DNA of 39,982 nt from Sergeia podlipaevii (Eukaryota > Euglenozoa > Kinetoplastea > Trypanosomatida > Trypanosomatidae): positions 1-39,982 of the forward strand of contig JASANZ010002055.1 of the NCBI GenBank assembly GCA_030849805.1, written 5' to 3'. Position numbers and translations under genes: made by a program. Under the pieces are notes generated by a model. The model did not search any database. It saw only the letters and a list, made by a program, of their open reading frames with translations, and was not told the origin of the DNA. Of this stretch, positions 18,046 through 28,520 are shown piece by piece. Every line of letters starts with the position of its first letter. The stretch's first letter is position 1.

Positions 18046-21000
18046 ATGTCTAGTAATACAAACCAAAGTCAGCTATCGTCTCAGGCACGACGGCTGGTGG
18101 GAGTCACTGCTTTATCATCCCCGCCAGCGGGCTGGCAGTGGAAGGCACAGTCAAAAGTCGTAGGCAAGGACGGTACTATCAAGCCAGCTACTTCACTCTT
18201 TCTCTTTAGGAGCCGCCCCAGCGCGGATAAGTGGAAGCAGCGGTACTTCACCGTGGAGGGCGGCGCCGTGCACTACGGCAAGGCACAAGGCCGCGATAGC
18301 AAGGCTATTCCACTGACAGAAATTGTGAAGACAGGGCTTGGGTCAGTAGAAGAGGCGACCAATGAGAAGGCACCTATCGCCTTTAGAGCCTTCGCGTGGT
18401 ACATGCAAACACGCAGCCGCTATATCCTGTGCTGCAGTGAGGATGCACAGACAGCACGAGTATGGGTGTCGTACATCTTGTCAGCGATTGGCCAGCCTCC
18501 TCTTCTAGACGCGAAAGCTGCAGTGCTGCCAGCAGTATCAGCACCAGTACCAACACCGGCAGGAGCGAAAGCTCTACTACCAGCACCGTCGCTACCACCA
18601 CCGTTGCATGCCGCGGAGGAGGAAGAGTCTGTGGAGTCCCTTGTTTTGAGTCATGCCTATAGCAGCAGAGAGGAGCCAGCAAAAGTCCCTTCTGCAGCCG
18701 CGGATGCGCTTAGCAACTCTGAAGTGAACCGTCGCGAGACCCTTGCTGACGCGGAGGTGCGCATGGCTTCTCCACTGGATGGCACCAAGGAGAAGCAGTA
18801 TCGTGGTGCGCCGCAGCTACCCTCTCCGAGCGTTAGCAATCATCCTGTGCATGTGACATTTCCATTGGAGCCCGAGACTGCCATGGATGCCTCGCAACAC
18901 TATTCTATCCGCAACGTCGCCGATGAGGAGCGAGATGATAACGATACCTCCTCTTCTGACGATGGAGCACGCGGTGTACGGATTGGCAAGGAGGAGCATG
19001 CATCAGAGATGTTTAGTGGTGAGGACGACAATCTTGATGGCGAGGAGATCAATGAGGATGAAGAGGATGAGGAGGACGATGGACTAGACGAAGAAAGCAC
19101 CGACTCCGAGGCAGTCGACGAGCAAACACAAGCCTCATTAAATCTCTCCTTTTTGAGCAGTGCCGCAGCTGCTGACAGCTTCAGCAGCATCGCATCACAA
19201 CCCGGTCAGAGCGTTGAAGCCGCCAAGACAACGCCAAGCAGCAAAGGGGAAGCGTTTGCTCGTGCCAAGCGTGAGGCCGCCCAGCGCAGGCAACTTCTGG
19301 CAATTGCCAGCACGGTCCACTCATACCTTCCCGCACGCGTGCCTACTCTCGCATTGCACTTTAAGCCTGGCGATGATGTCAACTCCGTCGTCTTCTCTTC
19401 TGCAGTAGACAAGATAGGCAAACGTAACAACGTGCAGCGGCGCGAGCTCATCCTTACGCAGCGCTATCTGTACCTTTTTGCCAAGCGCCGCATTGGCTCT
19501 GGGGTGCAAGTGCGCTGCGTCCCTATGCACGACGTTGTCGGAGTGGTCGAGAGCAGTAGCGAAGCCGGCAGCGTTGCTCTGATCATTCCAGCCTTTCACG
19601 ACATTATTCTCCGCTTTAACAACGTGATAGGCGATGTGCAGCCAACTGCTGATGGAGACACGAGCAACACTCCCACCGCCGTGAGGCAGCAGCTGGTTGC
19701 ACATGTTTGCTGTCTTAGCCAGGCTGCTGAGCCTGACCGTCGCTTTACGACTGCGGAGGTTGCAGACCTCACTGCGCTTGGTCTCAGGTGGCACGTGGAG
19801 GATCGCTATCCAGCACTGGTTTCCGGCGAGCACGACCTCATGGCAATTGCCACTCACACTAATCTCTGTCCAGTGCTCCGCATGCACGGAGACACGACTG
19901 TACAGTGGTCGTCTATGGTGCGCTTCGTCTGCGTCGACCGCAGTGCTGCCCTTGCCGCCCTCGTGATCACAGATGGCGCTCTGTATGTGCTACCCGGCAC
20001 TCTCTCACGCGTAGATCGGCGGACACCCATCCGCGATGTCGTTGCGCTTCTTTACGATGGGGATGCGCAGTCGGTGCTGATCAAGTGCAAGCCCGGGCGT
20101 CGCGGGGACCTCCTGTGCAGTGTGCAGTCTCACAAGGAGTTTGAGACGCTTCTAAGCCTGATACCAGAATGGGTGATGCTGGCGGGCCAAGGACTGGGGC
20201 TGGGGCCAACACGACAGCTGCGCACGCTTGCCTCCAAGCAACTCTACTCGCACGCTGTACTGTTAGGCCGACAAGATACCACAGGGGGTGATGCAGAAGG
20301 AGAAGGCAGAGGTGCCGGCAAGGACGAGTATGCCAGAGACGGTGATGCCAGAGGGGAGCAGAATGCGGGACATGGGGCTCGCTCTGGCAAAAAGAGTCGA
20401 CGACTGCGTGTGTCGGCACACATCCGCAACTTCTTACGCTCTGGCACGCAACGGGAGCAGAGGCTGCAGGAGCACCTGCGGCAGCACACGGAGATAGCGG
20501 CAGCCGACGCCTCTCCGCATGGCAGCGGTGGTGTCACACGGCCAAGTCAGCTGCAGGAAGAGGAAGTTCGCGTGTACTCGCAGTATCGCTTTGTGGAGGA
20601 GCTTGTCCTGGACTATGACGATGAGCTAGCGGTGTGGGCCGCGGTGGAGGCATCAGTAACGAGCGGGTATCAAGAAGGCCGCTGGGACAGTGCTAGGGTT
20701 GGTGAAAGTACTGGGATTGCTGGAGTGACTGCTGATGTGCCGGTGGGGCTGGTGCGGTACTCTGCATGGTGCCGGGCGCTGTCACCGAGAGATGTGGGCG
20801 AGGTACTGAGAAGTGGTGGTCTTTGTGCGGGGAGCGTGGGTGCGGCAAGCATTGCATGTCTCACCAGTGAAGGTGTGGTACTGCTAGACTGGAAGGACAT
20901 TGCTGCTGGCGACAGCAGTAGCAGCATCGGTGGTGGTAGTCGCCGTCCTTCCTGTTTTAGTCAAACCTTAGGGAAAGCCAATGACACACGGCGCTGTGCC

Positions 21001-24000
21001 ATTGCTAGCTTTGTGCGTTGGTCCGAGGTGCGTGCGGTACTACGGTGCCACAACCGCCGCGGTACATACGTGGCGGTCATGACGGGCGGCACACAGTCTA
21101 CGGATCTTGTCTTGGCGTTGCGCACGGAGCGTCATATGCTTGACTTCATCACTGCAGCTGCCTACTGCTTTGGGTACTACCGCAACCCTTCCCTAGGGAA
21201 TCCCACGCTACTCGACCTCTTCTCTGCACCATCGCCTGTACACGTCGCGCGGGCTGTTAAGCGAACGCCGTACGACCCATTTCCTACCGTCGCTCTACGT
21301 CACACACCTACGAGCTTTGCGGCTGACGCGCTGAGACTCGATGTGGTCCCTGAGGTGGCCGACACATGCAGGCGCTTTGGTGATAACACTATTTATTTCT
21401 CCGGTGTGGCCTGGCGGTTTCGCTCTGCTACGGTGCGTCGCCATCTACACCAGCAGCAGCAGCAGCAGCAACCACAAAACAGCGAGGAGGTCCTTTGCAA
21501 TGACTTTGAGGATCCATGCGCCGCGATGTGCCAAGCCAACAACCATCTTTACAAGTCGTACATTATTGTCGTCACCAACTGTGCCGTTTATCACTGCACT
21601 AAAGGAGACTTTGCTGTCGTGCGCCGCACTGAGCTACTTGACATTACAAGCGTGTACGTGCACGCACACGATCCAGACACGATACTGCTGCTAGTACCGC
21701 GTGAATACGGGATGTACCTTCGCGTGCCTGGACGCGGTCGTGAGCTGCTCGCCCAGTTACGTGCTGCGTATGTAGAGTGGACCTCATATGGGCTCTACCT
21801 CCCTCATGAACACCTCGCCTCTCACAAGGCAGACGATTACTTTGTGCCTGTCACCACCGCACCCAGGCTGACTGGGATCACTGCGTTGCTGAAGCCTGCC
21901 TTCTTCGCTGCTGCGCAGGCCACGAGGACGGCGGCGGAGACGACGCGACAAACACGAGAGTGGCACCTGAGACAGCTAAGGAGGGCAGTGTGGCACTACG
22001 AGCGAGGCTTGGAGGCGGCAAAAAGCGGCGCTCTGCCTGCGGCTTTTGTGAAGGGTGGCCGGGGAAGGCAAGTTCGCAAGAGCCTGGCCGCTGATGCGGC
22101 GAGACCGTTTCCATTGCTCTCGCATGGACTCTTCAATCCAACCACAGCGACTGAGTCTTCCAGCGCTAGGGTTACCTGGGCCTGGGTGAAGAGCCACCTC
22201 ACGGAATGCCAGTCGGCACTGTACTTCAACCAGCGGCGGTGCTATCGCTTTGGGCTGCGTAGTGTAGAGTACGCTGTGATGGACAAGGCGCAGGCGTTGC
22301 TGCGCGACTATACAAGGAATCACAAGGCTGCGAGCGCGATGCTGTTTGCGGCGCAGCAAGGTGATTTCACCGCTTATGGACAAGCCCTCGAGCGCGCCAA
22401 AGAGATGCCTGTACTTGCAACACTGACACGCGAGCAATCTGCGTTCTACGATGTATTGCTCCATAAGAGGGCGGCAGTGCAGGCACTGGCGCTGGTGATA
22501 AGTGACGCAGGCAAGGCAGAGGCAGCAGCGCGGGGTTTAGATGAAACCAGAGGGCGATCGCTGGTGCATCTATTTAGAGACGCGGCCGCGAGCGGTGTGC
22601 AGCCACGCGTGCTACGGTACCTCCGCAATGTGCTCGATACGCTTCAGCAGCGTCATCGCCTGCGCGTTGCCTTGAGTAGCGAGCAATGCTGTCGCAGCAG
22701 CTCTTTCATAAAGGCAGCCGCAGTGGAGCTCGGGGTGGAGGTACGTGACGATAACGTAGTGGAGACCTTGACGCCGTCTCAGATGGAGCAAAGGGAGGCA
22801 GAGGTGTTGGTTCAGTCCCTCACCAATGCGCTTGTCACTGCACATCAGTCGGTAATTAAGGCTGCGATTCAGCAGGCAGAGGTGTGGGTAGCAGCACGAG
22901 CAGCCGGGGTGATACCGGCACGTGTGCCGCACGAAGAGAGCAAGAAGGTCTCAAGAGAGACCCAGCATGACTCGGTGCTAGAAAAAGTATCAGACGCACT
23001 AGCCTGGGCAAATGCAGAGTACGCCGTCTACAAGCAACACGCGGAGACGTGCAAGGCGATAATGGCGCTCGGTGCAGCCATCCAAGCGCATAGAGGTTCG
23101 CACGAGCACTACGGCGGTGAGGCAGGGCTGCTTTCGCTGTCGCCCACAGCACCGTTAGGTGGTACGAACCCAATGACAACGGTGGCGACGCTAGAGGCGG
23201 AGTGCGCACGTCTTGCTGCTGCTCTTCCCTCTGACACAGAGACGGGAGCCACCGTGCTGCGTCACGCGCGTACGCAGTTGCGTGTGCATGCCTCAGTGCT
23301 GGCTGGAGAGCGGCAGCGCATGGCGCAACAGCGAGACGCGGCGGCAGCAGCACGCGAGGCTCGCAAGCGCTACGCAGACGCACTGCACACCCGCGAAGCC
23401 GCTGCAGCTGTGGATGAGGCACAAAGACAAACCCGGCAGCACGAAGCAGAGACGCGGCGTCACAAGGCGATTTTGAGCATCTGGTCCACGCGTGCTGACA
23501 ATCTGTGTCACGATGTGCATGTGCTGCTACAGGACAGACAGAAACTGCTGGCGCTGCTGCAGACAAAGAGGGATGGTGCTGCTGCTACTGTGGGCGAGGA
23601 TCTAGTCATGATGGAAAGCCGCTTAGCGTCACTGATGAAGCGGTGCCGTCTTATGCAACTCACTATTGCCACGGGCATGTCCGCCACCGGAGCCACTACC
23701 ACAACAACTGGAGCTGAGGCGGTGGTAGCCGCACGAGTGGAGCTTCGGGAGGACACGAAGCGCATTGTTGGGCGACTGCAGGAAGCGGAAGGGGCAGCGC
23801 GAGAGGCTCTCCTATGCAACTATGGTTTGCGCAACGCATCTCATCAAGGCAAGGCGGTTCAGGACGAGACCACAGCCGAACCGCTGCTGGCAGATATCCC
23901 GGACACACTAGTGAAGCTCATCGATAACCACGAGGCAGGCGCAGTGGCCATGTATGTCAGTAAGCATGAGGATACGCTCTTGCCAGCTCAAGTGCAGGCA

Positions 24001-25953
24001 ATACAAGCGCTTTGGGACCGCTCTGCCCAAGCGGCTCGAGATGCGGATCGAGTGAACGAAGCCTTAGCAGCGGCCTGTACGTTGCGGAGCGCGTGTCTTT
24101 TGGAGCGCGCTCTTGTTGAGGTCGACAAGAATGAGGGGGTACTTCAAGTTGATCAGCTAGCAGTGGCCAAAGCATGTAAACTACTAGCGTCGCTTGAGCA
24201 AGATAGGAGCATCGTTAGTCGCTCTCCTTCGCCTCTTCCAATCCCTCTTCTATCCACATCCCACGAGCCGTGCTCCCCACAGCCACCGCCCAGCGTTGTG
24301 AGTAGCTGCGTTACGAGCACCTCAAGCGTGGGGGAGGCGGAGCAGCTAGTGAAGAACCTTTACAAGGCGCTTGTGCGTCTTGTGCAAGACCCTAGCGCCT
24401 CACTTAGCAAAGGAGAGCAGAAGGATGAGGCCACCGCTCCTGCAGCACTCTCCTCTTTGCCGTTGGTTTGCGTGGCGTGTGACAACCCACATGTCGCGGA
24501 TGTTGTGTTAGCGTGGCTGCGTATCTGGGCATACAGGCGACAGTGCACAAGCAACAGTAGTGGCGGCGTCGCACCACTGGCACTGCTTGAGGTGCTGCGC
24601 GTACTGGGGCAGCAGGACGCAGCTACTGGAGAGTCTGTGGCTTCTCAGCTGCATCGTGTCGCCCTTGACTTTGAGCGCCACTGCGAGACGACAGCGACAG
24701 ATGTGGCCTCAGAGCTTGGTCTTGGCTTGGGAGTCGGTACGGATGCAAGCGCCACCACTATAGCGGCCGCGAATGCTGTTGGGCTCGTGCTCGTGGCGTA
24801 TGTGCTGCAACATGGCTTGATGGGGCACCTTGTGCGTGAGATACAGGCGTTACAGCAAAGGAATGCGGCAGCGCTGCAAAACGCGTATAAGCCAGGAGCG
24901 GTCATGGCACTCTCCCGCTGCCTTGCGCCACTACGTACGCTCGCGGAGAGGTGTGACCGTGTGTCCTGGCCGTTCAACGTGGAAGATGCCCAGCAGCTGC
25001 GTGACTTTCTAGTGGCAACCGGCGCGCGCTCAGTTCCTGGGGGCAGAGATAGGCCTGTTGCTGCTCCTCTGTCAATCTCAACAGCCCCTTCGCATTTCTC
25101 GCGCTGGGCAGGTGAGATGGGGGTGGGTGGCCTTGGCTCCGTCGCGAGCCCTGCTACTGTTATGTCTGCTTCTGTGGCTTCTCCCTCCATGGCAAGGGTG
25201 GCAGGGGGAACGACAAGCAGAGACCGAGAGGCGATGGTGAGATACGTTGCGGAAGAGTTGCGTGGCGCCGTCGGTGCAGTCGCTGAGCACTTTAAGGCCC
25301 AACTGCACGCAGAGAAGGAAAGTGCAGCGCAGAGGAAACTCACCGCTGCTGGGGAGGAGGAAGGGACGTCAGACTCTGTGATTCGCAGGGAGTGCAACTG
25401 TCTTGATGAAACCGCGTGCCCAGCAGTGATACCCGTGGTGCAGCACCATCTCCTGCCTGCTCTGACGCATCTGTTGGAGGCCAGCCTCGTTTTCTCGCCA
25501 AGGAAGTCAGTTTGGGCAGTGATATCTGCGCTCCAACGACATCTACAGGCTTCCCCGCGCTCCGTGGCGGGGGTTGAGCTGCTGGATGTCATTGCGCTCG
25601 CGGAGGCGTTAGTGGCTCGTTACGCTGGGGCAGCCTCTGCTTCACAGAAGTCACTGGATGCATTGCGATTGCGTGTGTTCCTGCGAGCGTGTCTCAACCG
25701 TCGTTTACTGGGCGAGGCGGTGCGCACGCTCTTCCCTTGCCCAACTCGAGACCCGGTGTGGGGTGCGCTCGTGTCGCAACAAACGATGGATGCTGGAGAT
25801 GAAGACAATAGACAGTCAGTGTGGTGCTTTTATGACCGCCAGCGCTCCCCATTGTATCCTCAGGAGGACCCAAATGTGAAGCAACTACTCGCCACGCTGG
25901 ATAAGATATCGGCCCTCCCGCTTGTGCTCGCGGTGGATCGCGAGCTGTGGTAG
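18046..25953 (+). CDS. Giant multi-domain protein with PH and PH/TH1-like domains
   Basis: The 2635-residue protein starts at ATG 18046. An N-terminal PH domain (about 45-150) begins with a KWKQRYF strand and ends with the WVSYILSAIG helix, as in phosphoinositide-binding PH domains. An acidic low-complexity linker follows (about 295-358). Residues 433-527 resemble a myosin-I TH1 domain: a VDKIGKRN segment, RRELILTQRYLYL, then a regulatory strand pair. At least three further segments, about 599-709, 862-1047 and 1080-1245, repeat the pattern of an 'ITDGALYVL'-type strand, an R-x-P-I-x-D-V-V-like strand and a closing helix. A CAG-coded glutamine run lies at about 1135. The rest (about 1245-2635) is helical and Ala-rich, with no domain I recognise. 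There is no signal peptide or membrane segment. A membrane-tethered scaffold or coat role is inferred from the PH-like series; the real function is unknown. Confidence 0.85.
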   Translation: MSSNTNQSQLSSQARRLVGVTALSSPPAGWQWKAQSKVVGKDGTIKPATSLFLFRSRPSADKWKQRYFTVEGGAVHYGKAQGRDSKAIPLTEIVKTGLGSVEEATNEKAPIAFRAFAWYMQTRSRYILCCSEDAQTARVWVSYILSAIGQPPLLDAKAAVLPAVSAPVPTPAGAKALLPAPSLPPPLHAAEEEESVESLVLSHAYSSREEPAKVPSAAADALSNSEVNRRETLADAEVRMASPLDGTKEKQYRGAPQLPSPSVSNHPVHVTFPLEPETAMDASQHYSIRNVADEERDDNDTSSSDDGARGVRIGKEEHASEMFSGEDDNLDGEEINEDEEDEEDDGLDEESTDSEAVDEQTQASLNLSFLSSAAAADSFSSIASQPGQSVEAAKTTPSSKGEAFARAKREAAQRRQLLAIASTVHSYLPARVPTLALHFKPGDDVNSVVFSSAVDKIGKRNNVQRRELILTQRYLYLFAKRRIGSGVQVRCVPMHDVVGVVESSSEAGSVALIIPAFHDIILRFNNVIGDVQPTADGDTSNTPTAVRQQLVAHVCCLSQAAEPDRRFTTAEVADLTALGLRWHVEDRYPALVSGEHDLMAIATHTNLCPVLRMHGDTTVQWSSMVRFVCVDRSAALAALVITDGALYVLPGTLSRVDRRTPIRDVVALLYDGDAQSVLIKCKPGRRGDLLCSVQSHKEFETLLSLIPEWVMLAGQGLGLGPTRQLRTLASKQLYSHAVLLGRQDTTGGDAEGEGRGAGKDEYARDGDARGEQNAGHGARSGKKSRRLRVSAHIRNFLRSGTQREQRLQEHLRQHTEIAAADASPHGSGGVTRPSQLQEEEVRVYSQYRFVEELVLDYDDELAVWAAVEASVTSGYQEGRWDSARVGESTGIAGVTADVPVGLVRYSAWCRALSPRDVGEVLRSGGLCAGSVGAASIACLTSEGVVLLDWKDIAAGDSSSSIGGGSRRPSCFSQTLGKANDTRRCAIASFVRWSEVRAVLRCHNRRGTYVAVMTGGTQSTDLVLALRTERHMLDFITAAAYCFGYYRNPSLGNPTLLDLFSAPSPVHVARAVKRTPYDPFPTVALRHTPTSFAADALRLDVVPEVADTCRRFGDNTIYFSGVAWRFRSATVRRHLHQQQQQQQPQNSEEVLCNDFEDPCAAMCQANNHLYKSYIIVVTNCAVYHCTKGDFAVVRRTELLDITSVYVHAHDPDTILLLVPREYGMYLRVPGRGRELLAQLRAAYVEWTSYGLYLPHEHLASHKADDYFVPVTTAPRLTGITALLKPAFFAAAQATRTAAETTRQTREWHLRQLRRAVWHYERGLEAAKSGALPAAFVKGGRGRQVRKSLAADAARPFPLLSHGLFNPTTATESSSARVTWAWVKSHLTECQSALYFNQRRCYRFGLRSVEYAVMDKAQALLRDYTRNHKAASAMLFAAQQGDFTAYGQALERAKEMPVLATLTREQSAFYDVLLHKRAAVQALALVISDAGKAEAAARGLDETRGRSLVHLFRDAAASGVQPRVLRYLRNVLDTLQQRHRLRVALSSEQCCRSSSFIKAAAVELGVEVRDDNVVETLTPSQMEQREAEVLVQSLTNALVTAHQSVIKAAIQQAEVWVAARAAGVIPARVPHEESKKVSRETQHDSVLEKVSDALAWANAEYAVYKQHAETCKAIMALGAAIQAHRGSHEHYGGEAGLLSLSPTAPLGGTNPMTTVATLEAECARLAAALPSDTETGATVLRHARTQLRVHASVLAGERQRMAQQRDAAAAAREARKRYADALHTREAAAAVDEAQRQTRQHEAETRRHKAILSIWSTRADNLCHDVHVLLQDRQKLLALLQTKRDGAAATVGEDLVMMESRLASLMKRCRLMQLTIATGMSATGATTTTTGAEAVVAARVELREDTKRIVGRLQEAEGAAREALLCNYGLRNASHQGKAVQDETTAEPLLADIPDTLVKLIDNHEAGAVAMYVSKHEDTLLPAQVQAIQALWDRSAQAARDADRVNEALAAACTLRSACLLERALVEVDKNEGVLQVDQLAVAKACKLLASLEQDRSIVSRSPSPLPIPLLSTSHEPCSPQPPPSVVSSCVTSTSSVGEAEQLVKNLYKALVRLVQDPSASLSKGEQKDEATAPAALSSLPLVCVACDNPHVADVVLAWLRIWAYRRQCTSNSSGGVAPLALLEVLRVLGQQDAATGESVASQLHRVALDFERHCETTATDVASELGLGLGVGTDASATTIAAANAVGLVLVAYVLQHGLMGHLVREIQALQQRNAAALQNAYKPGAVMALSRCLAPLRTLAERCDRVSWPFNVEDAQQLRDFLVATGARSVPGGRDRPVAAPLSISTAPSHFSRWAGEMGVGGLGSVASPATVMSASVASPSMARVAGGTTSRDREAMVRYVAEELRGAVGAVAEHFKAQLHAEKESAAQRKLTAAGEEEGTSDSVIRRECNCLDETACPAVIPVVQHHLLPALTHLLEASLVFSPRKSVWAVISALQRHLQASPRSVAGVELLDVIALAEALVARYAGAASASQKSLDALRLRVFLRACLNRRLLGEAVRTLFPCPTRDPVWGALVSQQTMDAGDEDNRQSVWCFYDRQRSPLYPQEDPNVKQLLATLDKISALPLVLAVDRELW

Positions 25954-26347
25954 GTTGGAAGCAGACATGGTGCTCGTGAAGGCTCCTCAATTCTGTGCGT
26001 ATGGCGTATAGCCGTCTTTATGCCGTTTTTTTTTAAAAAAACTGCTCTTCTTTGCTTTTGTTTTTGTTGCAATTGCTATTCAACTCCTTTTTTTGTATAC
26101 GTGAGAATCCTTTGCTCATAAAAACTCCGAGGAATGGGTCTCTTGGCTCTCCCCTGGTGGTGGCTATGATGACTAGTGCTGCTACTCTTTGTTCTTGCTG
26201 TTACTGTCTATCTTTCTTCTATGTACCCTCACCTCCTCCTCGCATTTCTTTCTTTTCTTCTCCTTTCATCAAAAGGGAACTGTTGCACTTACATTGCGAA
26301 GTCCCCCCCCCTTTTCTTCCTCACTCCCCCTTTTCAATCGACTGAAG
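25954..26347. other. Intergenic region upstream of the mitochondrial helical protein gene
   Basis: The 394-bp spacer has CT-rich tracts at about 26230-26270 and 26302-26335, including a nine-C run at 26303-26311. Candidate acceptors are AG at 26274-26275 and at 26346-26347, next to the ATG. A hydrophobic frame runs through this part but has no ATG and is leader sequence. No gene is supported. Confidence 0.6.
26241..26275 (+). promoter_or_regulatory. Probable trans-splice acceptor
   Basis: A CT-rich tract of about 28 nt leads to CAAAAG with AG at 26274-26275, giving a 72-nt leader without an ATG before the start at 26348. Confidence 0.5.
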
Positions 26348-27982
26348 ATGCTTTATCGCACCTTTAGACTGTGTAGTAAGCGCTCAGCTGGTTACGTCTT
26401 TTGGCGCCAGAGCACCCTCGTTGAGCTAGAGAAGGCAAGACGCACATATCAAGCCGGTGACCGCACCGTGCCTATTGGCGAGATTGCACGTCGCATGGCG
26501 CGTGTGAAGTCCCGCTACGAAGCCACACGTGACTTTCACGAGCGTACCTTGCTACGTGGTGAGTACAAGTACTTCACCGGCAAGATGTGCGATACCCGTG
26601 CTGCGCAGCTTGGCGACCTCATCGCGTTTATTCAATGCGCTGCCTTCTTTGGGTTCTGGGACGCAGCGCAAGTGGAGCGGGTCATGCGCGAGCTGCATCT
26701 GAAGAGAGCGGCGCTGACACCTAACGAGATGGCGTGCCTCTTTGTTGCTCTGCCAGGTGTGCGCAAGCAGGAATCCGAGCTGTTCCGGCAGCTTGCCGAG
26801 GACCTTGTTGCCGCGGTGCCCGATCTCACTGTAGAAGAGTGCCTGCGCGTGCTTTCTGCGAGTGCGGGGGCTGAGGATGCAGCGGTGCCGGTGGAACTGA
26901 CGCACAACTGCCTTGTGGCGATTGAGGCCGAGCTCGATACACTGAGCGCTCCGCAGATGGTAGACGTGATGGACGCTTTGAGTGTCACCCCAGCCGCAGT
27001 ACAGGGGCACTTTACGGATGCGTTTGCTCGCATTAAGATAGCCGTGGTTGCCCGGTGCGATGAACTGGATGACGTGGAGCTGGCGGTGCTTTACACTGCA
27101 TTGTGTGCACGACCTGGGGAGTGCGATACACATGCGGAAAATGAAATACTCGGTAACTTTGTACAGAAGTCGTCCAGCTGCACGGCGCGCTCCGCGGCGA
27201 TGATGTTCACCGCCGTTGCCAACTCGCACACGGCGGCGCTAAGCTTTGCTCAAGCGATGGAGTCACGTGTGATCTTTCTAGCTACAGACTTCACAACACC
27301 AGAGTTACTCGCAGTGATGCAGGTGTACCTCTCAGCGTTTGCTGGTATGTCTGTCATTGCACACTCGCACACTACCGCCCTTGCGTCATCTGCGCTAGCG
27401 ACGGTCTCCTCTACTGGGAGCAGCAACAGCAATGATGGTGGCAGCAGTAGCAGCGACAGTGTCATGCGCTGCGCTGTCAAGGCAGAGCTGTCTGCTGCGT
27501 TACAGCGTGCGACCTCCATCCGACATGTCCTGGCAGAGCTCACGGCGCAGCTTGTGGTGCTGCTGGACAGCGCGGCCGCGTTTGTCTCGGCTACCCAGCA
27601 GCTGCAGGTGTTGGAAATGTACGCGAGTACGCTCGAGGAGCTTGCGGAGCTGCCCGACCCCGTTTCCGTGCTCTTGCAGCAGCAGCCCAACACGGAGAGC
27701 GCACTACGACTCCTGAACGGAAAACTCATCGCATCGGCGCGGCGTCTCTCTGCGCTCGAGTTAGTGCGACTGCTGCAACTCGCCGACGCGCTCGGGCCGC
27801 GGCTGGTGCGTGACGCACTGGTGACAGCCGTAGTGCAGGAGCTTACTGTGAGAGATCTTTGCCTATCCAGCGCTGAAGCGGCGGAGCTTTCGCGGGTGCT
27901 GGGCGGTCTTGAGAAGCTGCGCGCAGAACATCAGCGACGCATTACGGAATCTCTAGTGCCCAAACTGCGGCAAGCCGTGTAA
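26348..27982 (+). CDS. Probable mitochondrial helical-repeat protein
   Basis: The 544-residue protein starts at ATG 26348. The open frame continues upstream for 53 codons but only to a TTG, through pyrimidine-rich leader sequence. The N-terminus MLYRTFRLCSKRSAGYVFWR is basic, lacks acidic residues and looks like a mitochondrial presequence. The body is a chain of paired amphipathic helices of about 35-40 residues with recurring patterns such as ELDDVELAVLYTAL, LSAPQMVDVMDALSV and TTPELLAVMQVYLSAF. This resembles the helical-repeat proteins of kinetoplastid mitochondria, which act in RNA editing, RNA processing or the ribosome, and also FASTK-type repeats. I see no C-terminal RAP domain. A Ser/Asn/Gly-rich insert lies at about 355-372. 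The mitochondrial RNA role is inference from fold type only. Confidence 0.7.
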   Translation: MLYRTFRLCSKRSAGYVFWRQSTLVELEKARRTYQAGDRTVPIGEIARRMARVKSRYEATRDFHERTLLRGEYKYFTGKMCDTRAAQLGDLIAFIQCAAFFGFWDAAQVERVMRELHLKRAALTPNEMACLFVALPGVRKQESELFRQLAEDLVAAVPDLTVEECLRVLSASAGAEDAAVPVELTHNCLVAIEAELDTLSAPQMVDVMDALSVTPAAVQGHFTDAFARIKIAVVARCDELDDVELAVLYTALCARPGECDTHAENEILGNFVQKSSSCTARSAAMMFTAVANSHTAALSFAQAMESRVIFLATDFTTPELLAVMQVYLSAFAGMSVIAHSHTTALASSALATVSSTGSSNSNDGGSSSSDSVMRCAVKAELSAALQRATSIRHVLAELTAQLVVLLDSAAAFVSATQQLQVLEMYASTLEELAELPDPVSVLLQQQPNTESALRLLNGKLIASARRLSALELVRLLQLADALGPRLVRDALVTAVVQELTVRDLCLSSAEAAELSRVLGGLEKLRAEHQRRITESLVPKLRQAV

Positions 27983-28520
27983 GGGGGAGGAAGCAAGCAA
28001 CCCTTAACCAAGGAGCATCGTCGTTATGTAGGCATATGGGCTGGTGCTATTCGTCACACAAGTGCACACACACACACACAAATATATAATTTCATATATT
28101 TTGAAAGATAGTGCAGAAAATGATAATCACATGCATACACTCACACTCATAAATATACATATCAAAGCGCGCGTGTGTTGCTTTCTCTGAATCTCCCTCA
28201 CAAAGGTGGGGCATCTTCTGTAGAAAGTGTTAGTGCCACCAATCGATCCAACTTTCTTTTAAAAATATTTTTCTATATCTATGCTTGCTATCTCCCCCGT
28301 AAACATTTCTCTTCACCCTTTGCGTCTCTGTGTATGTGTGCGCCAGCTTGGTGTTGAGCCTGGTTGAGTACGTTGCATGTAAACACATAAGCACACACCC
28401 ACACATCTCTTTCTTACTTTTTTTTTTCCTACCAGATCAGTTATTCTGAAAACAAAATTAGCATATACACGCACACATCAGTGCGCATTAGAAATCTGGA
28501 CTCTCTCCATCTTGTCCTCC
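27983..28520. other. Intergenic region with CA repeat and strong splice acceptor
   Basis: The 538-bp spacer has a CA repeat at about 28065-28080 and scattered CA-rich sequence. A strong pyrimidine tract and acceptor at 28406-28435 serve the next gene. The open frame at about 28175-28357 lacks coding character, and I support no gene. Confidence 0.6.
28406..28435 (+). promoter_or_regulatory. Probable trans-splice acceptor for TraB-like gene
   Basis: A CT tract with a run of eleven T is followed by CCTACCAG, AG at 28434-28435. The first ATG after it is the chosen start at 28521, giving an 85-nt leader. Confidence 0.65.

Noticed and set aside
22856..23566. Antisense frames of 100-315 codons within the giant gene
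   Set aside because: High-GC coding sequence gives many stop-free antisense frames. They have skewed composition and no start or splice context.
26189..26347. Hydrophobic N-terminal extension of the mitochondrial protein
   Set aside because: It has no ATG and is translated pyrimidine-rich splice-signal sequence, not a signal peptide.
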